Assembly: GCA_946222885.1 (NCBI GenBank)
Contig: CAMIAK010000011.1
Span: forward strand, 1 to 64,000
DNA: 64,000 nucleotides
Direction: 5' to 3'
Source of the DNA: an uncultured Nesterenkonia sp.
GTDB lineage: Bacteria > Actinomycetota > Actinomycetes > Actinomycetales > Micrococcaceae
The notes below the pieces were generated by a model that was not told the DNA's origin, ran no database searches, and saw only the letters and a program-made list of their open reading frames with translations. Shown one piece after another: positions 27,560-36,482 of the stretch. Positions within the stretch are counted from its first letter, which is position 1. Each line of letters starts with the position of its first letter. Made by a program: the position numbers and the translations under genes.

Positions 27560-28862
27560 GAATCCGCATCAGGTGGAGGAGCCGGGCGAGGCCGATGAGC
27601 TGGTCACCATCAACGTCGTGCTGGACCTGGGCGAGGCGCTGTTCCGCTACGGAGCCGGCGCCCTGGAGGTGGAGACCTCGATCATCGCCGTCACCGCCGC
27701 CTTCGGGATGCGCAACACCGATGCCGACATCACCAACCAGTCGATCATCCTCAACTGGGCCCCGGAGGGGAAGGTCCCCTACTCCCGGGTCAGGGTGGTG
27801 CGCTCCTGGTCGGCCAACTTCCGGGCGCTCTCCGAAGTGCACCAGCTGGTGACCGACATCGTCGCCGGCAGGGTCACCCGCTCGGAGGCGGAGCAGCAGC
27901 TGCAGGAGATCACCCAGGAGCCCAAGCCCTACCCGCGGTGGATGGTCTCCCTGGGCGGCGCCGTCTTCGCGGGGCTCTTCGCCAGCTACACCGGCGCCCC
28001 TCCGCTGGACGCCGCGCTGGGCTTCGCCGCCACCCTGATGGTGCTGGGACTGACGCGGCAGCTCACCGCCTGGCGGGTCCCGGAGATCTTCAGCCTGGCC
28101 GCCGGCGGCTTTCTGGCCACCCTCGTGGCGCTGGCGGCGCTGTTCCTGGGCGCGGACATCACCCCGTCCATGGTGGTGGCCGGAGGCCTGATGATGCTGC
28201 TGCCCAGCGTGCGCATCGTCTCGGCCATCCAGGACGCGATCAACGCCTTCCCCATCACCGCCGCCGGGCGCCTGGTCTCCTCCCTGGTGGCCTTCTCCGG
28301 GATGACCGCGGGCATCATGGTCGCCGTCGTGCTGGGGAACCACTTCGGCGTGCCGCAGGTGGAGGTCGCCGAGGGCATCACGCATATCTACCACCCGGCG
28401 GTGCTGACCGCACTGGTCTTCCTGACCGCCATCACCGCCGCCGTCGTGCAGCAGGCCCCGTACCGTCTGCTGGTCCCCACCGGGGCGGTCTCCGCGCTGG
28501 GGTTCGCCGCCTTCTACGCCGTGGAGACGCTGGGCTTCGGCGAATGGTTCACCCCCATCGTGGGGGCAGCCGTCATCGGGGCCCTGGGCCGCGTGGTCGC
28601 CCTGCAGATGGGCGCCCCGCAGCTGGTGGTCGCAGTGCCGGCGATGATGTTCATGCTGCCGGGCCTGGTGATCTTCCGCGGCATGTACCAGATCGCCATC
28701 AGCGAGTCGGCCACCTACCGCACCACCGGCCTGTACCAGCTCTTCGACGCCCTGATCATCATCATGGCGATCGCGGCCGGCATCGTGCTGGGGGATGTGA
28801 TGATGCGGCCGCTGACCAAGCGTCTGCAGTCCAACGAACGCTCCCGCGGCCGCCGCCGCTGA
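27522..28862 (+). CDS. thrE: Threonine/serine exporter (ThrE family), apparent frameshift upstream
   Basis: ThrE-type amino-acid exporter of the actinobacterial two-domain kind. A hydrophilic first domain (DUF1212; DLGEALFRYGAGALEVE, VVRSWSANFRALSEVH) is followed by about ten hydrophobic helices ending in the DUF3815 part. The ATG at 27522 is the first start in this frame, but coding clearly begins earlier, near 27440, and joins the acidic segment at 26939-27430 if one base is removed. Starting at 27522 would cut off only part of the amphipathic N-terminus, so the transporter itself might still be made. Confidence 0.82.
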   Translation: MPILDRLTGTPYENPHQVEEPGEADELVTINVVLDLGEALFRYGAGALEVETSIIAVTAAFGMRNTDADITNQSIILNWAPEGKVPYSRVRVVRSWSANFRALSEVHQLVTDIVAGRVTRSEAEQQLQEITQEPKPYPRWMVSLGGAVFAGLFASYTGAPPLDAALGFAATLMVLGLTRQLTAWRVPEIFSLAAGGFLATLVALAALFLGADITPSMVVAGGLMMLLPSVRIVSAIQDAINAFPITAAGRLVSSLVAFSGMTAGIMVAVVLGNHFGVPQVEVAEGITHIYHPAVLTALVFLTAITAAVVQQAPYRLLVPTGAVSALGFAAFYAVETLGFGEWFTPIVGAAVIGALGRVVALQMGAPQLVVAVPAMMFMLPGLVIFRGMYQIAISESATYRTTGLYQLFDALIIIMAIAAGIVLGDVMMRPLTKRLQSNERSRGRRR

Positions 28863-28877
28863 CCATAGACTGGCTGC

Positions 28878-31526
28878 ATGAGTGCAGCAGAGAACATCCG
28901 CCGGGAGGAAGCCCAGGAGCGCGCCTCCTTCATCACCGTCAGCGAATACGACGTCGAGCTCGACCTCAGCCGCCAGGAGGAGGGCACCACCATCTTCAGC
29001 TCCCGCACCACTGTGCGGTTCTCGGCCGAGGGGGACGCCGTCGCGCTGGCGGCCGGGACCTGGATCGACCTCATCGCGGAGTCTCTGCACCGGGTGACCC
29101 TCAACGGGCAGGAGCTGGACCTCAGCCCCGCCCCAGGCGGGGAGCCGCTGTATGACGGAGCCCGGCTGCGTCTGCCGCAGCTGCAGGAGCAGAACACTCT
29201 GGTCGTGGAGGCCACCATGCTCTACTCCTCCACCGGAGAGGGGCTGCACCGCTTCACCGATCCCGCCGACAGCGAGGTCTACCTCTACACCCAGTTCGAG
29301 GTGCCGGACTCCCGCCGGGTCTTCGCCGTCTTCGAACAGCCGGACATGAAGGCCCGCTTCCGCTTCACCGTGTCCGCCCCGCAGCACTGGCGGGTCATCT
29401 CCAACTCCCCGACGCCGGCCCCCTCCCCCGCGGACGCCGGGGCCGCCCGGTGGGAGTTCTCCCCCACCCCGGTGCTCTCCAGCTACGTCACAGCGATCAT
29501 CGCGGGCCCCTACCGGGGCGCGGAGTCTTCGCTGACCAGTGCGGACGGCAGGGAGGTTCCGCTGGGGGTCTACGCCCGCGCCTCGCTGGCCGAGCACCTG
29601 GACGCCGGAGAGATCCTGAAGGTCACCCGGGAGGGCTTCGCCTTCTATGAGGAGCAGTTCGGGGTGCCCTACCCCTTCGAGAAGTACGACCAGATCTTCG
29701 TCCCGGACTTCAACGCCGGAGCCATGGAGAACGCCGGCGCGGTCACCTTCCTGGAGAACTATGTCTTCCGCTCGGCCGTTCCGCAGGCCATGGTGCATGC
29801 CCGGGCGATCACCATCCTGCACGAGCTGGCCCATATGTGGTTCGGCGACCTGGTCACCATGCGCTGGTGGAACGACCTCTGGCTCAACGAGTCCTTCGCC
29901 GAGTTCACCTCCACGCTGGCCGCGGCCGACGGGACCGAAGACTTCACCGAGGCGTGGAACGCCTTCGCCGCCCTGGAGAAGAACTGGGCCTATAAACAGG
30001 ATCAGCTCTCCTCCACTCACCCGGTGATGGCGGAGATCCGGGACCTGGACGACGTCGCGGTGAACTTCGACGGCATCACCTACGCCAAGGGCGCCTCCGT
30101 GCTGCGCCAGCTGGTCGCCTGGGTGGGCCAGGAGAACTTCATGGCCGGGGTGCGCGGCTACTTCGAGGAGTTCGCCTGGGCCAATACGGAGCTGCCGGAC
30201 CTGATGCGGCACCTCTCCGCGGCCTCCGGGCGGGATCTGGACTCCTGGACCGAGGCCTGGCTTCAGTCCTCCGGGGTGAACACCCTGGTCACCGAGGTGG
30301 AGGCTGACGACGCCGGCATCATCACCTCGCTGCGGCTGCGCCAGCTTCCCGACGCCGCGGACGGCCTGCTGCGCCCGCACCGGGTCGGCGTCGGGATCTA
30401 TGCCTCGGAGGGCGGGAAGCTGGTCCGCTCCGGCTATGCGGAGCTGGACGTGGAGGGTGAGGTCACCGAGGTGACGGAGCTGGTGGGTCAGCACCGCGGA
30501 GAGCTGATCCTCCCCAACGACGGCGACCTCGGCTACTGCCGGATCCGGCTGGATGAGGCCTCGGCGGCGACGGCGGCCGGGCGGCTCAGCGAGATCGCCG
30601 ACTCCCTGCCCCGGACGCTGCTGTGGACCTCCTTCTGGGAGGCCGTGCGCGACGGCGTCATGCCCGCCGGCGAGTTTGTGGAGCTGCTGGTGCGGCATCT
30701 GCACGCGGAGACCGACTCCTCGGTGATCCGCACGCTGCTGCGCCAGGCCGAGACCGCCGTGAGCCTGTATGTGCATCCAAAGAAGACCCAGCAGGTGCGC
30801 GCACGGCTCTCCGGGGCCCTGAAGAACCTCATGGAGACCGCCGAGCCGGAGTCGGACCGGCAGCTGCAGTTCCTCAAGGCGCTGATGGTCCACGCCGCCG
30901 GTGATCAGGTGGAGTTCCTGCGGCAGCTGGAGTCCGGGGAGGCTCTGGTCGCCGGGCGCGTGCTCTCCGGCCCGGAGGCGGACACCGACCTGCGCTGGGA
31001 GCTGCTGACCGCCCTGGCCTCCCACGGGGTGGGGGGCGTCGAGGAGCTGATCTCGCGGGCCGCAGAGCAGGACGCGACGGCGAACGGCCACCTCGCCCGG
31101 CTGGAGGCGCTGGCCGCGCGGCCCGAGGCAGCGGTGAAGGCCGAGGTGTGGGAGAAGGCTGTCCTCGGGCTCTCCTCCGGCAGTGAGGCGAACGGTTCCG
31201 CCACCTCCGTACAGCCCTACACCAACTCTGAACAGCGCAGGGCGGTGGCCGGTTTCAAGCGGGTGCAGGACAAGCAGCTGATCGCCCGCTACGCGGAGGA
31301 GTTCTTCGAACAGGCCCCGAAGGTCTGGGCAGAAGCCTCCAAGGAGCTGGCGATGACCGTGATCACCGGACTGTTCCCCGTCTGGGCCGCCTCGGAGGAG
31401 ACCCTGCAGAGGGCGGAACAGACCATCGCGGCCGTGCAGGAGGAGAACCCCGCCCTGGCCCGCCTGCTCGGCGAGGGCCGCGACGAGCTGGTTCGGGCCC
31501 TGCGCGCCCAGCACCGCGACGCTTGA
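28878..31526 (+). CDS. pepN: Aminopeptidase N (M1 zinc peptidase)
   Basis: An 882-residue cytosolic M1 aminopeptidase that removes N-terminal residues from peptides. The exopeptidase motif GAMENAG and the zinc motif HELAHMWFGD with the third ligand in NESFAEF are intact. The catalytic Tyr region (FDGITYAKGA) and the C-terminal ERAP1-like helical domain are present. Length matches actinobacterial PepN. It starts 15 nt after the exporter stop and may be co-transcribed. Confidence 0.96.
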   Translation: MSAAENIRREEAQERASFITVSEYDVELDLSRQEEGTTIFSSRTTVRFSAEGDAVALAAGTWIDLIAESLHRVTLNGQELDLSPAPGGEPLYDGARLRLPQLQEQNTLVVEATMLYSSTGEGLHRFTDPADSEVYLYTQFEVPDSRRVFAVFEQPDMKARFRFTVSAPQHWRVISNSPTPAPSPADAGAARWEFSPTPVLSSYVTAIIAGPYRGAESSLTSADGREVPLGVYARASLAEHLDAGEILKVTREGFAFYEEQFGVPYPFEKYDQIFVPDFNAGAMENAGAVTFLENYVFRSAVPQAMVHARAITILHELAHMWFGDLVTMRWWNDLWLNESFAEFTSTLAAADGTEDFTEAWNAFAALEKNWAYKQDQLSSTHPVMAEIRDLDDVAVNFDGITYAKGASVLRQLVAWVGQENFMAGVRGYFEEFAWANTELPDLMRHLSAASGRDLDSWTEAWLQSSGVNTLVTEVEADDAGIITSLRLRQLPDAADGLLRPHRVGVGIYASEGGKLVRSGYAELDVEGEVTEVTELVGQHRGELILPNDGDLGYCRIRLDEASAATAAGRLSEIADSLPRTLLWTSFWEAVRDGVMPAGEFVELLVRHLHAETDSSVIRTLLRQAETAVSLYVHPKKTQQVRARLSGALKNLMETAEPESDRQLQFLKALMVHAAGDQVEFLRQLESGEALVAGRVLSGPEADTDLRWELLTALASHGVGGVEELISRAAEQDATANGHLARLEALAARPEAAVKAEVWEKAVLGLSSGSEANGSATSVQPYTNSEQRRAVAGFKRVQDKQLIARYAEEFFEQAPKVWAEASKELAMTVITGLFPVWAASEETLQRAEQTIAAVQEENPALARLLGEGRDELVRALRAQHRDA

Positions 31527-31541
31527 GCCGCCCCTCGTTCC

Positions 31542-31623
31542 CGTGAGTGATCAATCGTGACCGCATCTCGGCGCGACACGCCGTCCGAACGGGCCGAGAT
31601 AAGGAACCCATTGATCACTCACG
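31542..31623. repeat. 82-bp imperfect palindrome between convergent genes
   Basis: Perfect 14-nt outer arms (CGTGAGTGATCAAT at 31542-31555 and its complement at 31610-31623) and 8-nt inner arms (ATCTCGGC/GCCGAGAT) are separated by unpaired bulges of 9 nt. It starts 15 nt after the pepN stop and ends 16 nt before the stop of the siderophore-interacting gene, so it is probably a bidirectional terminator. Confidence 0.85.
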
Positions 31624-31639
31624 GTCAGGAGGAGAGGGG

Positions 31640-32704
31640 TCAGGAGCTCGCCCGACCTTTCTTCCAGTAACCCATGAAGCTGACCTGCTTCTTGCTCAGG
31701 CCGATCTCCTTGACCAGATGGCGGCGCAGACCGGTGATGACCCCGGATTCGCCGGCCAGCCAGGCGTATTCGCGGAAGCCGTCGGGCTCGGCGACCTCCC
31801 AGAGCGGCTCCTCCGGACCGAGCTCCTCATAGCCGGAGGAGCCGGCCGGCGCTCCCACCGGGGTGAGGCCGGGCGCCCAGGCGGCACGGCGGGCTTCGAA
31901 GATGATCTGCCGGCGCCGGCCCCAGTCGCGGACTGCCTGTCCCACCAGGTCGCCCAGGGACGCGCCGTCCCGGGGCAGCCAGCGGACGACGACGCCGGAC
32001 GGCGCGTCCACCTCCAGGATGTCCTCCGAGGTGGGCACTTCGATATAGGCCTCACCGAAGAAGACCTTCGCCTCCTCTGAGGCCGCCAGCCCCTCCAGGA
32101 TGCCGCAGATGGCCGGGGCGGCGGTCTCGTCCCCGGCGAGCAGCACCTCGCGGGCAGTGCCCGGGTTCCACTCGATCCCCCCGTTGGAGGTCTCTCCGCG
32201 GCGGTCGGGACCGATGACGATGAGCTCATCACCGGGCTGGGCGGACAGAGCCCATGCCGACGCCGGCCCGGAGCCGCCGTCAGCGTCAACGTGCACGACG
32301 AAGTCGAGATCCAGCTCCCGCTCCGCGGTGCGGATCTCCCGGACGGTGTAGGTGCGGATGGGGTTGCGCTCGGCGTCGTCCAACAGACGCCAGGCGTTGT
32401 ACCACTCCATCATCGACGCCGGCGGATCCGCGAAGAGCCCCAACTCCGGATAGGAGCCGTCCAGCCGGGGCAGGAACAGCTTGATCCGCTGATCCCAGGA
32501 CGTCGGGGAGCGCCGCGCCTCCTCCTCGGTCAGCGCCGTGCCCTGCGGACCGAAGAAGCGCAGGTCCTCAGAGGTGACCGTCACCCGGATGAAGTGCGGC
32601 GACAGCCTGGCCACCCGCCTCACCTCGGTCCGGTAGGCACGGCTCACCGGGGCCGAGGCGGACTGCGCGCCGACGTTCTGCGTGCTGCTGCTCTGCTGGG
32701 TCAC
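31640..32704 (-). CDS. Siderophore-interacting protein (ferric-siderophore reductase, SIP type)
   Basis: A 354-residue FAD-binding SIP-family protein that reduces Fe(III)-siderophores in the cytoplasm using NAD(P)H. Seen are VARLSPHFIRVTVTSEDL, the FAD-binding RTYTVREI, and the central VVHVDADGGSGPASAWALSAQPGDEL and LLAGDETAAPAICGILE blocks. The C-terminal EYAWLAGESGVITGLRRHLVKEIG and FMGYWKKGR close the family pattern. It overlaps the binding-protein gene by ATGA and is co-transcribed with it. Confidence 0.93.
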   Translation of the reverse strand: MTQQSSSTQNVGAQSASAPVSRAYRTEVRRVARLSPHFIRVTVTSEDLRFFGPQGTALTEEEARRSPTSWDQRIKLFLPRLDGSYPELGLFADPPASMMEWYNAWRLLDDAERNPIRTYTVREIRTAERELDLDFVVHVDADGGSGPASAWALSAQPGDELIVIGPDRRGETSNGGIEWNPGTAREVLLAGDETAAPAICGILEGLAASEEAKVFFGEAYIEVPTSEDILEVDAPSGVVVRWLPRDGASLGDLVGQAVRDWGRRRQIIFEARRAAWAPGLTPVGAPAGSSGYEELGPEEPLWEVAEPDGFREYAWLAGESGVITGLRRHLVKEIGLSKKQVSFMGYWKKGRASS

Positions 32705-33717
32705 TGCTGCTCAGCGTACCCCTCGAGCGCCTCCTCGATCATCGGGACGAGCCCTTCCAAGGCGTACTCCTTGGCCTCCGGCGTCCCGAGGGCAAAGGCG
32801 TCTGCCAGCTCGTCCTCGATCACCAGCGCGCGGTCGTCCTCGACGGCGGGGATGTTGTTCCAGCCCTCATCCTCGGTGATCTCCTCGACGTCGATCCAGA
32901 TGGGGGATGCCACGATCAGGTCCGCGTCGAACAGGTCGATCTGTTCGCCGGAGAGGCTCACGCTCCACTCGCCCTCTTCGCCGAGGTCGAGGATCTCCTG
33001 GTTGTTGGCGAAGCCGAGGTCCTCGAGGAAGTCCACACGCTCAGATTCGGTGTAGGCGCCCCAGCCCTCGGAAGTACGGGTGGCCACAGTGGCCTCCAGG
33101 CCCTGCCACTCAGGGTGCTCCTCCGCCACGCCGGCGAAGGTGTCCTCCACATCCTGGATGATCTGTTCGGCCTCCTCGGACTTGCCCAGGGCGTCGCCGA
33201 TCATCTGCAGCTGCTCGTCGCGCTCCGTGAGGTAGTTCGCCCCGCCCGGGCCGACTCCGACGGTGGTGGCGATGGAGCTCAGCCGCTCATAGCGCTCCTC
33301 CTCGCCGGAGCTGTTGACGTCGAGGATGAGGTCCGGCTCCAGCTCAGCCACCGCCTCGTAGGAGAGCTCCATGGTGCCCAGGATCTCCGGGGATTCGGAG
33401 TAGGTGTTCTCCACCCAGGGGCCGATGCCGTCGTTCTCCTCGCCGAAGCCGATCCAGTCGGCCGCCCCCACGGGCTCCACGCCCAGCTGCAGAGCGATCT
33501 CTGCGTCTCCCCAGCCCAGCGCCACGATGCGCTCCGGCTCCTCCTCGATGACGACCTCGCCGAACTCCGTGTCCACGGTGGCGAAGGCGTCGTCACCAGC
33601 GTCCTCTGCGTCGCCGCCGTCCCCGCCGGCACAGGCGCTCAGCAGGAGCAGTCCGGCCGCGGCGAGCGCGAGGCTGGAGGCGAGAGAGGACATCTTGGAC
33701 GATGACGGAGCCGACAT
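32701..33717 (-). CDS. Iron-siderophore ABC transporter binding lipoprotein (module 1)
   Basis: A 338-residue class III periplasmic-type binding protein with a signal peptide and lipobox LSAC. It has the FecB/FhuD pattern: ERIVALGWGDAEIALQLGVEPVGAAD, LEPDLILDVNSSGEEERYERLSSIA, and a helical backbone between lobes. It captures ferric siderophore on the outer face and delivers it to the FecCD permeases encoded divergently. The shared 74-bp promoter region includes a DtxR-like box. Confidence 0.92.
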   Translation of the reverse strand: MSAPSSSKMSSLASSLALAAAGLLLLSACAGGDGGDAEDAGDDAFATVDTEFGEVVIEEEPERIVALGWGDAEIALQLGVEPVGAADWIGFGEENDGIGPWVENTYSESPEILGTMELSYEAVAELEPDLILDVNSSGEEERYERLSSIATTVGVGPGGANYLTERDEQLQMIGDALGKSEEAEQIIQDVEDTFAGVAEEHPEWQGLEATVATRTSEGWGAYTESERVDFLEDLGFANNQEILDLGEEGEWSVSLSGEQIDLFDADLIVASPIWIDVEEITEDEGWNNIPAVEDDRALVIEDELADAFALGTPEAKEYALEGLVPMIEEALEGYAEQQ

Positions 33718-33769
33718 GGGCGTTCTCCTTGAACTCGGGATAAAGGCAAGCGAAGGGTGCGACTATCGA

Positions 33770-33788
33770 GTAAGGCTAGACTAATCCC
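33770..33788. promoter_or_regulatory. DtxR/IdeR-like iron box
   Basis: The segment GTAAGGCTAGACTAATCC matches the 19-bp DtxR/IdeR consensus (TWAGGTWAGSCTWACCTWA) at about 13 of 17 aligned positions. It sits directly before the permease ATG at 33792 and inside the divergent promoter region. Iron-dependent repression of both operons is the expected effect. The match is by eye. Confidence 0.6.
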
Positions 33789-33791
33789 GGC

Positions 33792-34871
33792 ATGAACGCA
33801 CCATCGATCACCAGCACCCGCCCTGCCCGCGGCAGGAGAGAGCCGTCAGCACCGGGCTCCTCCCTGCGCCTGACGGCCCGGCGGCACCGCCTCGCGCTCT
33901 GGGTGGGCCTGGCCCTGCTGCTGGTGCTGTGCGTGATCAGCATCGCTGTGGGAAGCCGCCCGCTCCCGGTGGGGACAGTCCTGGAGGCGCTCTCCGGCGG
34001 GCCCGTCTCCGAAGCCGACCACCATGTGGTGATGGGGCTGCGCGTCCCGCGCACCGCGGCGGCCGGTGTCGTCGGAGCCGCCCTGGCCGTGGCCGGGGCG
34101 CTCATGCAGTCGCTGACCCGCAATCCGCTGGCCGAGCCCGGCCTGCTGGGGGTCTCCGCCGGCTCCGCCTTCGCAGTGGCGATGGCGATCGCAGTCTTCG
34201 GGATCACCAGCGCGGCCGGCTACATCTGGTTCGCGCTGTTCGGGGCGCTGCTGGCGACCCTCGGCGTCGCTGTGATCGGCGGCATGGGCACCGGGCGCAT
34301 CGATCCCATCCGGCTGGTGCTGGCCGGAGTCGCGCTCTCCGCCGTGCTCTCCGGGATCATCGGGGCGCTGCGCATCTCCGACCCGCAGACCTTCAACGCG
34401 CTGCAGGTCTGGGAGGCCGGCATCCTGGCCGGCCGCGGCCTGGACATCACCCTGACGGTGCTGCCGCTGATCCTGCTGGCGCTGCTGGTGGCCCTTCCGC
34501 TGGGCAAGTCCCTGAACACCCTGGCGATGGGTGATGAGCTGGCCGCCTCACTCGGGGTGTCCCTGGTGCGCACGCGCGTCCTGGCCATCCTTGCCATCAC
34601 CGTGCTCGCAGGGGGCGCGACGGCGATCGCCGGACCCATCGCCTTCATCGGCCTGATGGTCCCGCACGCCGCCCGCTGGTTCGCCGGGGCGGATCAGCGC
34701 TGGGTGCTGCGGCTCTCGCTGGTCTTCGGCCCGGTGCTGATGATCTTCGCCGATGTGCTGGCCCGGCTCCTGGTCTGGCCGGCCGAGATGCCGGTGGGCC
34801 TGGTCAGCGCCCTGGTGGGTGCCCCGGTGCTGGTGCTGCTGATCCGCCGGCGGAAGGCGCTGAAGCTGTGA
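33792..34871 (+). CDS. FecCD-family siderophore permease (module 1, first subunit)
   Basis: A 359-residue permease with about nine or ten helices. Blocks are VMGLRVPRTAAAGVVGAALAVAGALMQSLTRNPLAEPGLLGVSAG, LGVSLVRTRVLAI, and the ATPase-contact region followed by GPIAFIGLMVPHAARW. It pairs with the next gene as a heterodimer and overlaps it by GTGA. No ATPase gene is in this operon. Confidence 0.93.
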   Translation: MNAPSITSTRPARGRREPSAPGSSLRLTARRHRLALWVGLALLLVLCVISIAVGSRPLPVGTVLEALSGGPVSEADHHVVMGLRVPRTAAAGVVGAALAVAGALMQSLTRNPLAEPGLLGVSAGSAFAVAMAIAVFGITSAAGYIWFALFGALLATLGVAVIGGMGTGRIDPIRLVLAGVALSAVLSGIIGALRISDPQTFNALQVWEAGILAGRGLDITLTVLPLILLALLVALPLGKSLNTLAMGDELAASLGVSLVRTRVLAILAITVLAGGATAIAGPIAFIGLMVPHAARWFAGADQRWVLRLSLVFGPVLMIFADVLARLLVWPAEMPVGLVSALVGAPVLVLLIRRRKALKL

Positions 34872-35905
34872 AGGCCCCCACGCTGACCACCCACCACACC
34901 GAGAAACCGGTGAACAGCCGCCCCGTCCTGGTGGGCGCGGGACTGGCGGCGGCGACGGCGGTGCTCATCGTCTTCGCCCTCGGACTGGGCGACTACCCCC
35001 TCTCCCCCGCCGAGGTGCTGCGCGCCCTGGCGGGCCCGATCCTCTCCGACGCCCCGGACTTCTCCTCCACCGTGGTGCTGGAATGGCGGCTGCCGCGGAT
35101 CACCGCAGCGGTCATCTTCGGGGCCGCACTGGCCGTGGCCGGGGCCCTGTTCCAGACGCTGACCCGCAACCCGCTGGGCTCCCCGGACATCATCGGGTTC
35201 TCCACCGGCGCCTACACCGGCGTCATCCTGGCGACCGTGGCCTTCGGCGGCGCCTTCGTGGGCACCACCGGCGGGGCGATCCTGGGCGGGCTGGGCACCG
35301 CCCTGGTGGTCTATCTGCTCGCCTACCGCAAGGGCGTGCAGGGATACCGGCTGATCATCGTGGGCATCGGCGTGACCGCGGCGCTGCACGCGGTGAACTC
35401 CTGGATCCTCATCCGCGCCGAGACCGAGGTCGCCATGAGCGCGGCCATCTGGGGCGCGGGCTCCCTGAGTCTGACCAGCTGGTCGGATGTGGTGCCGGCG
35501 GTCGCCGTCGTACTGGCCACGCTTCCGCTCATCCTGGCCAGCGTGCGCCCGATGCGCCAGCTGGAGCTCGGGGACGACGTCGCCTCCTCACACGGGGTGA
35601 AGGTGGAGCCCACCCGCCTGCTCATCCTGGGGGTCGGCGTGCTGCTGACCGCCCTGGTGACCGCGAGCGCGGGACCGATCGCCTTCGTCGCACTGGCCGC
35701 CCCGCAGATCGCCCGGCGGCTGGCCCGCTCCACCGGCATCCCGCTGACCCATTCGGCGCTGACCGGGGCCTTCCTGCTGCTGGGCGCGGATATGCTCGCG
35801 CAGCAGGCACTCGTCCAGCCCATCCCGGTGGGTATGGTCACCGTCGTCCTGGGCGGCGCCTACCTGTGCTTCCTGCTGGTCAGCGACGGCCGGCGCGAAC
35901 GCTGA
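34868..35905 (+). CDS. FecCD-family siderophore permease (module 1, second subunit)
   Basis: A 345-residue permease with a GTG start overlapping the upstream stop. Blocks are LEWRLPRITAAVIFGAALAVAGALFQTLTRNPLGSPDIIGF, ELGDDVASSHGVKVEPTR and GPIAFVALAAPQIARRL. The operon ends here without an ATPase. The module 2 ATPase at 42071-42916, or one elsewhere, would have to serve. Confidence 0.93.
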   Translation: MKAPTLTTHHTEKPVNSRPVLVGAGLAAATAVLIVFALGLGDYPLSPAEVLRALAGPILSDAPDFSSTVVLEWRLPRITAAVIFGAALAVAGALFQTLTRNPLGSPDIIGFSTGAYTGVILATVAFGGAFVGTTGGAILGGLGTALVVYLLAYRKGVQGYRLIIVGIGVTAALHAVNSWILIRAETEVAMSAAIWGAGSLSLTSWSDVVPAVAVVLATLPLILASVRPMRQLELGDDVASSHGVKVEPTRLLILGVGVLLTALVTASAGPIAFVALAAPQIARRLARSTGIPLTHSALTGAFLLLGADMLAQQALVQPIPVGMVTVVLGGAYLCFLLVSDGRRER

Positions 35906-35940
35906 ACAGTCCCCGCCAGAAGCACCCGGCAGCGGAAGGC

Positions 35941-36423
35941 CTACCCGCGCAGCCTCGCGCGGTGCTCCTCGGACCACCATTCCAGCTCTCGCCGGGCGCG
36001 GCTGCCCACCTCACCCGCGCACCCGGCCCGCCTCTTCAGCCTGAGGGCGATCTCCTGCACCGCTTCCGCCAGCGCCTCCTCCACCGGAAGCACGACCACC
36101 GGCTCCTCGGGGTCCAGCGTCTTGGAGATCACCACCTTTCCCTCCCTGCGGACCTCCTCGGCATAGGCGGACAGCTCCTCCATCCGGTACACATCCCGCT
36201 CCCTCCAGCCCCGCGGGGTCCCATCACCGCGGGCGGTCGCCCGAATCGCCGGATAGTGCCGCCGCTCCTTCTGATCAGTGAGAGACAGCAGGGCCAGGCC
36301 CCCGTACCCTGCGCGCATCGGAGGCTGCCGAACTGCCGTGAAACCCACCTTGAAAACTAGGACATTGATGCGCTTTACGTAACCCATGGCCATCACAGTA
36401 CACATATGCACAACTATGTTCAA
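35941..36423 (-). CDS. Uncharacterised protein with a Phd-like central segment
   Basis: Up to 160 residues; the start is uncertain (ATG 36423, or a later ATG such as 36318, MRAGYGG). I do not recognise a family with confidence. The stretch YRMEELSAYAEEVRREGKVVI followed by PEEPVVVLPVEEALAEA is reminiscent of the prevent-host-death antitoxin fold (a helix, then a short hairpin with VVxLP). It is followed by a basic, Arg-rich helix. It diverges from another uncharacterised gene across a short AT-rich region. A toxin-antitoxin relation is only a guess. Confidence 0.5.
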   Translation of the reverse strand: MNIVVHMCTVMAMGYVKRINVLVFKVGFTAVRQPPMRAGYGGLALLSLTDQKERRHYPAIRATARGDGTPRGWRERDVYRMEELSAYAEEVRREGKVVISKTLDPEEPVVVLPVEEALAEAVQEIALRLKRRAGCAGEVGSRARRELEWWSEEHRARLRG

Positions 36424-36448
36424 TCATTACTGACAGTAATGCGCTTTA
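36369..36448. promoter_or_regulatory. AT-rich divergent promoter region with a repeated TGCGCTTTA motif
   Basis: TGCGCTTTA occurs at 36369-36377 and again at 36440-36448 in the same direction, flanking an AT-rich stretch between and within the starts of the divergent genes at 35941 and 36483. The base composition is clearly lower in GC than the surroundings. These could be operator half-sites or promoter elements. Confidence 0.4.
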
Positions 36449-36482
36449 TGGATGTGCAGTGTGGTCCGAGTAGGATCAGGGC

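Noticed and set aside
27375..31514. A 1379-codon open frame on the minus strand
   Set aside because: It lies wholly opposite thrE and pepN, has the His/Gly/Arg-rich composition typical of antisense frames in high-GC DNA, and shows no domain pattern.
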